The notes beneath the pieces are model-generated. The model was not told the origin of the DNA. It did not search any database and saw only the letters and a list, made by a program, of their open reading frames with translations. Positions 1 through 10,400 of a DNA stretch of 64,000 bases are shown piece after piece (position 1 is the stretch's first letter; every line of letters begins with the position of its first letter). The position numbers and the translations under genes are program-made. The stretch is from Oscillospiraceae bacterium (lineage in GTDB: Bacteria; Bacillota; Clostridia; Oscillospirales; Oscillospiraceae), in the NCBI GenBank assembly GCA_017458065.1, contig JAFTGD010000012.1:1-64000 (forward strand), in the 5' to 3' direction.

Positions 1-1
1 C

Positions 2-3000
2 GACCATTACTTCGGTATGGAAATGGAAGCCAGCTTTATGCAGAGCGCGAGCGGTCTTGATGACTGGGGACATGACCTGATCTTTGAGTTTTCCGGAGAC
101 GATGACTTCTGGCTGTATGTTGACGGCAAGCTGGTCCTGGACTTGGGCGGCGTTCACTCCGCCTGTGACGGCAGCGTCAACTTCCGGACGGGAGACGTCA
201 ACATCAACGGAAAGAAGACGACCCTCAGGGCGCTATATAAAGAAGCTTATCTGGAAGAGAATCCCGGGGCTTCTGATACAGCGGTCAACGAATACCTGGA
301 TGGCTTTTTCAAAGACGGCGGGACGGTGTTTAAGGACTATTCCGGCCACACGATGAAGATGTTCTACATGGAGCGCGGCGCCGGCGCTTCCAACCTGCAT
401 ATGCGTTTCAACCTGGCGCCATACGTAGATGGGGAAGTCCAGTTGGAAAAAGAAGTCAGCGGAACAGATGCGGTCAGCACGCCATTCCCGTTCCAGATCT
501 GGTATGAGGATAAGACGAGTGCTCGGTTTGTCCAGGTAGGAAGTGAAGGACACGATCTCTCGGTACGGGACGTTAGTACCGGTGATCCGATTAGCCATAA
601 GAATACTGATACGATAGATGGGGTGACTTATAACCATGTTTACTTCCTGACCCCAGGACAAACTGCGGCAATTCAGCTGCCTGCAGAAGATACGAAATAC
701 TACTTCGTGGAATGCGGGATCGACCCCAACACATTTGACCGTGTGACGGCGAACGGGGAGGAGCTTGAAGGAAACGTTGCAGCTTCCGGCAGCCTGAAGG
801 ACTACCAGATTGCTGTAGATACCGTTACCGGGCGCAAGAAGGTCATTTACAATAATCATGTTTCCGACAGCGCCCAGAAGACGCTGACGGTGACAAAGCG
901 CCTGTGGCGAGATTTCGATAAGACCGAGGAAATCCATAGCGGAGCAGAGAGCGATGCGGATAACACCGAATTCCGTTTCAGAATCTATATCGGTTCCGGC
1001 ACGGACAAGACGGTCAACGGCGTCGGCTATGCCGTGTATAACACAGGCAAGTACTATGTAAAGAACAGTGTCGGCGAATACTGCATCTGGCAGGATGGCG
1101 GATTCGTGTCCACCGGGACATCGGACTTCTCACTGCTGAGTACTGTGCGGGCAGAGGGCGAGTGGAAGAGCGAGGCGGAGCAGGCAACCTTCTACAGTTC
1201 TCCCGGCGGTGCGATTGACAACATCAAAGCGGGATACAGTGTTGAAATCCCCGGTCTTATGAGTGGAACACCCTACTATATCGAGGAGCGAGGGGATGAA
1301 ATTCCTTCGGGATACAACCTGATTGGGTACACCACAACGGAAGGTGCTTATTCAGACGATGTACCAGGCATTGCGGCCAACAGCGGGACGATTGATGCCA
1401 CAGATGAAAACAGAACTGTCTCAGTGCATAACCAGCACGGATATGGCCTGGTTGCAAACAAGGTTTGGTCTGATGCGCCTTTCATGGCTTCCCATGACGA
1501 CATCTACTTTGGCGTGTATCTGGACGGAGAACTGATTTCAGACTCCGTGCGTCAGCTTCATCATCCGGCGACCTCCATCAGTTGGTTCTTCCCGGAGCTG
1601 GTTGAGAACAAGACATTGAACAATTACCAGGTTTACGAACTGGAGCTGACGAAGAATGGCGAAGCAATTACTGCCGGGGATATTACCGTAGACCCTGATA
1701 CCGGTAAGGTGACCTGGACATCTGATTCAGGGGTCACTGCAACAAAAAAAGAAGCCAACGACTCAATCAATGTAGGCGGCATATCCAACGAGCACGGATA
1801 CTCTGTAAGCTATTCCTATACGGTCGGTTATAAAAGACAGGAACTGTCGCAGGAAGACATTGCGAATAAAGTTCATTCGCGCACGGATACCATATCGAAC
1901 TCCAGACCGGGTATCAAATTCGTGAAGACGGATCTCGCTGGAAGCCCGCTTGCCGGGGCAAAGTTTGTGCTGACTGACGACAGTAAAACAGTCAAGAAGA
2001 CCTTCACCTCCACCGAAGACGGCCTTATTGTGGTTTCCTATCTGGAGAACGAAAAGGTCTATACGCTTACTGAAACCTCCGCGCCCTACGGCTACCAGAC
2101 GCTGATTTCTTCAATTACGATTAAAAAAGTAGTAGGTGAGGATGGAAAAACGAGTGTTTTTGTGAATGATGAGCGGATAGTTGGATCGGTGAAGGATCCC
2201 ACAAACAACTATGAGCTCTACTACGTGACACAGGTAGATGACCCGACTGCCGACAACATGCCGACCATCACGATCCGGAATAAGGATTATACGCTCAAGG
2301 CTGTGAAGGTGGATGCGTATTCAAGCGAGCCGATAAAAGACGTGACATTCGCATTGTACAAAGAAGTGTACGAGACTGTAGACGGCGTCCCCAATCACGA
2401 TTATCCGATGCCGGATTATAATCCCATGAGCGGATATGAGAATCTGGTGACAGATGAAGATGGTGTGATCCCCGGAATCTTTATGAAGAATTCCGAAACA
2501 CCTGGTGGCCTGACGGCAGGGACCTATTACCTTCGCGAAGAAACACCGTCCGGCTATAATTCTCTGGGCTTTGATATCAGAATTACGATTTCGGATACGG
2601 GAGAGGTGACGCTGCAAAGCGCCACCCGTCCCGCACAGTCCGGACACTGGACATTTGGCAGTGTTTCAGAAAGCATAGCAACAGTAGAATACAGCGAAGG
2701 AATTATGCAGATCACGGTAAAGAACACGCCGAAGGATCCGGTGCGTATCAAGAAGCTGGAGATGCTTTCTGAGAATAAGGTTCTCCAGGGCGTAGGCTTC
2801 GCATTGTACAAGATTGGGCAAATTGATGATAAAGGCCTACCAAGAGAAGGCGAAGAACCGATAAAATCTGAAAGCACAGATGACAATGGCATTCTGTTGC
2901 TGGGTGGGCTGGAAGAGAACACTTCATATTACCTGTTTGAAACAGAGCCTCTCCCTGGGTATAATATGCTCACCGGACCCGTGGTGATTACAACGGCTGG

Positions 3001-3226
3001 TCCCAATACGATCAACGCTTCTTTGAATGGCACTCCACTTTCTTGCAATAGAATTCAGGATAAAAACGGAGACTATGTCTGGGAGATCACAGTCTACAAC
3101 TCTACCGGGTATGAACTCCCGCAGACCGGCGGCGTCGGAACAACGATGTTCTATTTGATCGGCGGGACCTGGGTGTTGCTCGCACTGGCGGTCCTGGTTG
3201 CAAAAAAGCGCCTGGACACAGAATAA
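2..3226 (+). CDS. LPXTG-anchored adhesin with fibro-slime/PA14-like and Cna-B domains (5' end missing)
   Basis: Cell-wall surface protein that is cut by the left edge of the window. The frame is open from base 2, so the ATG at 17 is probably internal. The first ~140 visible residues have the DDWGHDL..FSGDDDFWLYVDG..LDLGGVH pattern of fibro-slime (PA14-like) carbohydrate-binding domains. At least three Cna-B/SpaA-type modules follow (about residues 630, 758 and 908 counted from base 17), each with a Lys near its start and an E-x-xAPxGY-like closing strand, as expected for intramolecular isopeptide bonds. The C-terminus is LPQTGG, a hydrophobic segment and a KKRLDTE tail, a textbook sortase signal closely resembling that of the 2,246-residue protein downstream. 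Inferred role: adhesin or pilus subunit anchored by a sortase. The upstream part, including any signal peptide, lies outside the window. Confidence 0.9.
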   Translation, partial: DHYFGMEMEASFMQSASGLDDWGHDLIFEFSGDDDFWLYVDGKLVLDLGGVHSACDGSVNFRTGDVNINGKKTTLRALYKEAYLEENPGASDTAVNEYLDGFFKDGGTVFKDYSGHTMKMFYMERGAGASNLHMRFNLAPYVDGEVQLEKEVSGTDAVSTPFPFQIWYEDKTSARFVQVGSEGHDLSVRDVSTGDPISHKNTDTIDGVTYNHVYFLTPGQTAAIQLPAEDTKYYFVECGIDPNTFDRVTANGEELEGNVAASGSLKDYQIAVDTVTGRKKVIYNNHVSDSAQKTLTVTKRLWRDFDKTEEIHSGAESDADNTEFRFRIYIGSGTDKTVNGVGYAVYNTGKYYVKNSVGEYCIWQDGGFVSTGTSDFSLLSTVRAEGEWKSEAEQATFYSSPGGAIDNIKAGYSVEIPGLMSGTPYYIEERGDEIPSGYNLIGYTTTEGAYSDDVPGIAANSGTIDATDENRTVSVHNQHGYGLVANKVWSDAPFMASHDDIYFGVYLDGELISDSVRQLHHPATSISWFFPELVENKTLNNYQVYELELTKNGEAITAGDITVDPDTGKVTWTSDSGVTATKKEANDSINVGGISNEHGYSVSYSYTVGYKRQELSQEDIANKVHSRTDTISNSRPGIKFVKTDLAGSPLAGAKFVLTDDSKTVKKTFTSTEDGLIVVSYLENEKVYTLTETSAPYGYQTLISSITIKKVVGEDGKTSVFVNDERIVGSVKDPTNNYELYYVTQVDDPTADNMPTITIRNKDYTLKAVKVDAYSSEPIKDVTFALYKEVYETVDGVPNHDYPMPDYNPMSGYENLVTDEDGVIPGIFMKNSETPGGLTAGTYYLREETPSGYNSLGFDIRITISDTGEVTLQSATRPAQSGHWTFGSVSESIATVEYSEGIMQITVKNTPKDPVRIKKLEMLSENKVLQGVGFALYKIGQIDDKGLPREGEEPIKSESTDDNGILLLGGLEENTSYYLFETEPLPGYNMLTGPVVITTAGPNTINASLNGTPLSCNRIQDKNGDYVWEITVYNSTGYELPQTGGVGTTMFYLIGGTWVLLALAVLVAKKRLDTE

Positions 3227-3241
3227 GCGAATAGAGAATAC

Positions 3242-3275
3242 TTTGAGAGCCTTGGCTGTTGCCAAGGCTCTCAAA
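3242..3275 (+). terminator. Hairpin after the first adhesin gene
   Basis: A perfect 15-bp inverted repeat (arms 3242-3256 and 3261-3275, loop TGTT) starts 15 bases after the stop codon. It has no U-tract on either strand, so termination is likely but unproven. An equivalent hairpin follows the second adhesin. Confidence 0.55.
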
Positions 3276-3544
3276 AACGTTATCGACTTTCTGCCACCTC
3301 TGCCATCAAGTGCGTCTGCCAGTTTCAAGCCCGGCCGCTTCTATTTCTGCTATTCTACTGTCAACTCCCGGAGACATTTGGCAAGTAATATTGACATGCA
3401 CCCGAGTATAGAAAGGCAAAGCAAGGTAATATGACACAATCCGGTGACGAGCGGAAACAAGGTCGTGAAGGAAAAACAGAGAAAAACAAATGTGACCTGA
3501 CAGTAAATTCGCGGCCTTTAAGCAATATTTAAGAAAAAATTAAG

Positions 3545-3572
3545 TTGACATAAAGGAAATTTTCGTCATAAT
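3545..3572 (+). promoter_or_regulatory. Promoter for the signal peptidase-adhesin pair
   Basis: TTGACA (3545-3550), a 16-base spacer and CATAAT (3567-3572) lie in an AT-rich stretch. They are the best promoter in the 520-base gene-free region 3227-3746. Apart from this promoter and the hairpin at 3242, I see nothing else in that region. Confidence 0.55.
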
Positions 3573-3746
3573 ATATTATATTCAATAATAGGTGTATTAT
3601 GCCCTTTTTGTATCCAGGCGGACGGATCGGACTACGAAAACCGGTACTGCAAGATCGCCTAAAACGGGTGACGCGGGGAAAAAAGAGAAGCGCATAGCAG
3701 GAGAACGGAAGATGGCGGCAAAAGAACGGAAGGCACTGGAGACCGA

Positions 3747-4349
3747 ATGAGCGACGAAAAGAAAACGCGCGGCGTCTCCAAAATACAGTTCCCTTCCATA
3801 GAGATGCTGGAGAAGGAAATCAGCCGAATCCGACAGCGGCAGCGGCGCGGCACCACCGCCCGCAGCACAGCCTATTCGCTGCTGATCGTCGCGGCGGCGG
3901 CGGTGATCCTCGTGATTCTGGTTGTGCCGGTACTCAGCATCAAGGGCGTCTCCATGGAGCAAACGCTCTATGACGGGGACATCGTGATCGCCCTGAACAA
4001 CCACAAGTACAAAACGGGTGACGTGATCGGCTTTTACTACAACAATGAGGTCCTCATCAAACGCGTGATCGCCACCGAGACGGACTGGGTCGACATTGAC
4101 AAGGACGGCAACGTCTACGTCAACAACGTGAGGCTGGACGAGCCGTATGTGACGGAGAAAGCCTTTGGCGACTGCAACATCCGCCTGCCCTACCAGGTGC
4201 CGGAGGGAACCTGTTTTGTGCTGGGGGACCACCGGGCTACCAGCATCGACAGCCGAAATAAGTCCGTCGGCTGTATCTCTAACGGCGCGGTCATCGGCAG
4301 ACTGCTGTTGCGCATCTGGCCACTGGACTCGATCGGCGGCATCCACTGA
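3747..4349 (+). CDS. Type I signal peptidase
   Basis: Membrane serine protease that removes signal peptides from exported proteins. The 200-residue protein has one N-terminal membrane segment (about residues 42-62). It then has the box with catalytic Ser69 (GVSMEQTL), the box with catalytic Lys105 (LIKRVIA), and the C-terminal GDHR..SxDSR box. The Ser/Lys dyad marks the bacterial P-type enzyme. GGAG five bases upstream supports the ATG at 3747. The gene lies 72 bases ahead of the giant adhesin and is very similar to the peptidase at 18074, so a dedicated role in exporting the adhesins is plausible. No gene symbol is assigned because two paralogues are present. Confidence 0.93.
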   Translation: MSDEKKTRGVSKIQFPSIEMLEKEISRIRQRQRRGTTARSTAYSLLIVAAAAVILVILVVPVLSIKGVSMEQTLYDGDIVIALNNHKYKTGDVIGFYYNNEVLIKRVIATETDWVDIDKDGNVYVNNVRLDEPYVTEKAFGDCNIRLPYQVPEGTCFVLGDHRATSIDSRNKSVGCISNGAVIGRLLLRIWPLDSIGGIH

Positions 4350-4421
4350 AGAAACCAGAAAAGTATCTCAGAGTAACCGGATCGGGATGATCCATCGCAA
4401 GAACAGGAGCAAAGACAAGCA

Positions 4422-7400
4422 ATGGGTGAAAGAATGACAAAACAGGCGGCAGCCATCCTGAATGCGCGCAGAAAGCGTGCACAATGGGTGGCAGTGTTCC
4501 TGCGCCTTGCCGTCCTGGTGATCGCCGCCACCGGGGGGATCTTTCACCTTACAGCCATTACAAAAACGCATCAGAAGAAGGTGCTCACCTGCACAACCCA
4601 GCCGCAGTACGGCGAGGGCTATGCCGGGTACTTTATCCATACCCATAACGACGACTGCTTCGACGAGGACCGGAACCTGATTTGTCCGCTTCCGGAAATC
4701 AGCGCGCATGAACACAGCGACAGCTGTTATACGACGTACCGGACGCTGACCTGCACGGTCCCCGAATCCGACGACCATCAGCACAGCGACGAGTGCTATG
4801 AGACCGGCACTGAACTCACCTGCCACCAGCCCGTCCTCCACACCCATGACGCCTCCTGCTATGACAATGGCATTCTTGTCTGCGGCCTGCTGGAGCTCAC
4901 CGTGCATGTTCACGGACCGGAGTGCTTCACCATGGTGGAGATGACGGAGGAAGAGGTCGCAGAACTGGTCGAAGATACGCAGGAGAAGACCGAGGTCATC
5001 GACGAGCCGGCTATGCAGGAAGCCCCTGCCGAGGGCCCCACGGTTGACGATGGAGCGGCCGGCACAGACAATACAGAGACGGAGACTCCGGATAATCCTG
5101 AGAACGAGAACCCCGAGAACGAAAATCCCGAGAGCGGGAAGCCCGTCAAGGAGGCGGAGAATACTTCCGACCGGAGCACTGAGGAGGAAAGCGCCGAGAG
5201 CGTCGGCGACACAGGAACCGAGGAACAGGTTGAATACCTGGACGGCAGCCTGCCGGAGAGCGACCCGAACGCCGACGTCCAGACTGCGGCCGACTGGACG
5301 CAGAGCTTCGCCGATGTCGAGCTCACCGGCCACTGGGGAGCGGACGTAGTTCTGATTGCGGAGAGCCAGCTGGGCTACACCGAGAGCGGCTTGAACTTTA
5401 TTGTCGATGCCGACGGAACCCTGCACGGCTATACCCGCTACGGCGCCAAGTACGGCGCTCCCTATATCCCCTGGGACGCGGCCTTCGCCTCCTTCTGCAT
5501 CGAGTATGCCAAGGTGGCCGACTGGGCCTTCCCGCTGAACACGGATACCGGGTTCTGGGTCGACGCCCTCAGCCAGGTCGGGAAGTTCGCATTCCCCCGG
5601 GACTACACACCCGGAGCCGGCGACCTGATCTTCTTCGACGATGACGAGGACGGCAAGACGGAGCACTGCGGCATTGTCACAGCTTACGGCGAGGACGAAA
5701 ACGGAGCTCTCGTGGTTGTGACCATCGAGGGCGACCGCGATGCCTGGGTCGAGAGCTACATCTACAACGCGGACGAGTCCGCAATCTTCGGTTACGGCAA
5801 GCTGCCGGAGAACCCCAACGCGCCAGTGGAAGAAGCACCGGAGGAAGAACCGGAAGCACTGCCTTCGGCGCTGCCCACGGAGAAGCCGGATACAGAGAAT
5901 ACAGAAGCAGATAATACGGCGGACGAAGAGCCCACCGGCGTCAGCATGCCCGCGCAGAGCTTCTACGGCGAGACCTCCGAAGTAGCTGTCTATGTCGAGG
6001 CTCCAGAAGGCGCTTTCCCCGCCTGGAGCTATATGACTGTCGCCCCGGTGCATGATGCCGAGATCCTCAACGCCGCCGCGGACACCGTGAAAACGGAAGT
6101 AAACAGCCTTTGCGCAGTGGATATCTGCTTCTTTGACAGTCAGGGACAGGAGATCGAGCCGCTGCTCCCGATCCGCGTCACCATGACATCTTCCCTCGTC
6201 ATCGAGTCGGAGGACACCGTCGTGGTACACGTCGACGACGAGGGCGCCGCTTCCCAGGTCGAGAATACCGAGACCGGCGAACGGGACGTCACTTTTGAGG
6301 CGGACAACTTCTCCGTCTATGTCCTGATCGGCACCACCATCGAGAAGCGCGTGATCACCGCCGACGGGCAGAGCTACATGATCAACGTGAATTACGGACC
6401 CGAGACCGGCATCCCTGCGGATGCCGAGCTCGATGTGGCGGAGGTCCTCGCCGGCTCCGAACAGTACGAGACCTATGTTGCCATGACAGAGAACGCCCTT
6501 GGTATGGAAGAAGGCAGCGCGGGGTATATCCGGCTGTTCGACATCAAAATCGTGGACAAGGACGATCACAGCGTAAAGTACCAGCCGAAGGAAGGCACGA
6601 CTGTTGACGTGCGCATTGAGCTGGCAGATAAAGATTCCAGTGAAGAAGCCGCAGCGAGTACGCAGGTGGTGCATTTTGCTGACGGCAGTGCGAAAGGTGA
6701 TGCCATAGAGGCCATAACTGATGGGCAGATTGTGAGCTTTGAGACATCTGGTTTTAGTATTTACGCAATTGTCGATTCCGCTAAGCGTCTTCAGTATAAT
6801 TTTTACGATGGTACAAATCTTCTTGTTTCTGAGTATATCAAGAAGCAGGATAATGTTTTACAGGAACTCTACGATCCAGGTGTGGAACCGGAATATGGCC
6901 AGACATTTATCGGTTGGGCTTATTCACCGAGCGAAACCAATCCATCGAATATATATACCATTGAAGAGCTTAATCAGCAGGCAGCTGCCAGATATAACAG
7001 TGCGACAGAAGAACTCACAGAGATCAATGTCTACGCGATTTATGACGAAGCCTGGTACCTGCGTTACATGGATCAGGATGCAGAGGGAAATGCGACCGTG
7101 CTCAATGTTGTGCGTGTACGCAAGGATGCAGCCAATAAAAATGTGACGATTGATTATACCTATACTCCTGAAGAGGGCATTGTTTTCGAGGGCTGGATGG
7201 ATGTTGCTACAGGTCAGATTTATCAGCAGGGAGAAATAATTAATCTTGATCACCACGTTGATCTGTATTTGAAAGTGCATGGCCGTAACTGGCTGGTTTT
7301 TGATGCGAATGCAGGAGGCCCTGGCAGCGGCGCGACCTATACGCCTCCTCAGCTTCTGATCGGCAGTGAAGCGACAACCACAAAGCCGGCTGATCCCACT

Positions 7401-10400
7401 CGGAGAGGGTATACCTTTACTGGCTGGAACACAAAAGCTGATGGAACAGGAACCTGGTGGTATAAGCCGGATAACAGCGTAAACCTATTTGGTGATTCTC
7501 TTTCGACAGACACAACGCTCTATGCTCAGTGGGAAGCGGATGATACGGATTACTATGTGGTTTTTTGGAAGCAGAAAGCTGATGCAACTGGAACAGATCC
7601 GGCAGAGGATTATGATTATATTTCGAGCGAGCGTAGAACAGAAAAAACTGGCGAGACCGTCAGCACAACTACTGCGGACAGACAGAAGGGCGGAAATGTA
7701 AATCAGGAGTATGGTTATTATTATATATATAATGCGGATATTTCTGATACCACAGCCACCGTGGATGCTAATGGAACTACTATCCTGAATGTATATTACG
7801 ACCGCAGGGAGATTACTTATAATTTCACAAGAGACGTTTACATATATACACAAACAACGAACAACACCGGTAATCAATTTGGCATTATTAATGGTGAATA
7901 TGTGGAATTGGTTAGATCGGGCAACAGATGGAATTATTATCAGTATACTCCAACAACGTCTAATTCTAATAATTCTACACAATATGCATTAGTAGATGGT
8001 GAGTATGTTCAACTTACCAGATATACTCAATATGGCCAATATGTTTGGTCATATGATGGTCGAACAATCTACACGGGCACAAGATACACTCGTAGTCAGC
8101 AACCGTATAATAATGGATTACGTTATTATCGTACAGAAAGTACTGAAACTCAGTCTTTTTCAGGCCTATATGGTTCTTCGTTTGCAGACTGGCCAGATCC
8201 TGGAAATGGAAGGGTTTGGACATATGGAGGATATCTTTTCCCTTTAGCGCTTACAGTATACGATCCACTTGCAGCATATAACGGGAATAGTCCTAATACT
8301 TTTACAGACACAACCATTACGTTTACTTCAACAACATACTCTTCAGGAAATACGCTATATATTTATGTTCAAACAGAAGATGGCTCATGGAGTTATTCAG
8401 ATGACTATCTTTTAACTACTGCTTCTATTGGCTCGAATAGTACGTGGTATCCAACAGAAACATTTGCAGGATATGCTATATCTGGATATCAGGTTGGAAC
8501 AGTACTAAATGAAAGTGGTACTTGGATGCCGATAACAACGAGCGGGAGTATTCAGTATACAGATGAGAATATCTATCTCAGATATACGCGAAACCAACAC
8601 AAGATTCACTTTATTTCACAGGGCAGTCACGTTACTGGACGAACCGAACATATAATTGATGAGGTTTATTTCGATTCAAGTATCAGCAATTACGAGGAAG
8701 GTGGACCAGATTATTACGAACCAGACAATGGTGTAGAAGGATATTATTTCGCGGGATGGTATTCAGACCCGGATTGCCAGATTCCCTTCGATTTCAATAC
8801 CAAAATGCCGGATTCTGATATTACCGTTTACGCCAAATGGGATACTTATCGTGTTCGTACAGTTCTGGTTCCTACACCGAATAACACTCATAATGATGAG
8901 GTTGAGTTTGCAAACAATCAGGCTCTATCTTTCCGTCTTGATTACAACGAGCAAGTTGACGACACGAATATTAAGTCATCTGTAGCGAAAAGACCCGGAT
9001 ATAAACTGATTGGGTGGTATTATTCCCCGGACTTTGATCCTGCCACGGAAGTTCATTTCCCTGTGCTGATCAACAACAATACTCCTGGAGTTGACATGAA
9101 TTATCAGTCAGGGGAGGATTGGAGCAAATATGGAGACAATGACGGAAGCCATGATAATGTTCGTGGTATTCTGAAGTTGTATGCCAAGTGGGAACTGGAT
9201 GTTGATGAGAACAGTGTCTATGTCGAATATGATGTAGATGATGTTTACCGCACATATGATACGGCCGGAATGCTCCAGACCACCATCCCGGTTGATGACA
9301 ACAAATACGCTTTGACCAACAACAATGTCACGTTCCAGGTGGCAGAAGCGCCTACAGAATATACGTCAGGGTTTGAATTCTACAGGTGGGTGCTTTTGAA
9401 TCCGGATGGATCCGAATCAGATATAATGTATAACCCCGCCGATACGGCTTCAGAGGTTCCGAGCAGCTTTATCTACGAAGAGACGATCACGGATGATCTG
9501 GGCCAAACGGCAACGATCAAAAAGATTCGTCTGAAAGCAAAGTTCAATATTGAAACGGAAAAGGTGACTACAGTAACCTTTGACGGAAACGGCGGTGTAA
9601 CAAACGATAGTGCACAGCAGGAAAGTGTAACAGAATCCTATCCGATTAATAAAGATTTTCTCATGAAAGATGGCGATTCCTTCGTGCGGGAAGGATACAA
9701 ACTGCTTGGCTGGGCGTTTGAAAGAGAAGATGGCAGTAAGATTACACCGGAGGCGTTCAAACAGGCTGTTTCTGAAAAGACAGCTGATGAGCTCATTCAG
9801 GCTGGTATATACCAGCTTGGGCAGAAGGTCGCAGCAGATAATCTTGAAGTCAGCGATGAGAACAACTGGAATCCGCTGGAGAATACTGTATACGCTGTAT
9901 GGGAAATTAATACTTACACTGTTACAGTAAAGAAGATCGTGGATGGAGAGATTGAAGAACAAAAGACCTTTGACTTCACTGCAACTGCTTTGGGAGACTA
10001 TACATTGTCTGATACTGATGCCAGTTTTGCGCTTCTTCATGGTGAAACGAAAACAATTGTAAATGTTCCTTATGGCACAGAATTGACTTTCATGGAGACA
10101 CCAGCTCCTGGGTATACCATTAAGAGTGTGGAAGCCAAGCAGACGACAAAACCGGATAATACGCCTTTATCGGAATCCGAATATATTGACGTTGATGCTG
10201 AAGACGGACGGCCGATTTCCATCAAAGGCGATACCGTTATCACCTATACGAACGAAAAGGCGAAAGAGCAAAAACTTCGCATCAAAAAGATCGGGGACGA
10301 TGAAGAAGCTTCAGGTGGCCTTGCTGGCGCAGAGTTCAGCTTGACCAGTACGAATGTCCCGGGATTTGATAATAAAACGGGCCTTGTATCTATGGATGGC

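Noticed and set aside
4368-6674. Long open frame (768 codons) on the minus strand opposite the adhesin
   Set aside because: It is a shadow of the GC-rich 5' half of the giant adhesin gene. It has Leu/Val/Asp-biased composition, no domains and no ribosome site.
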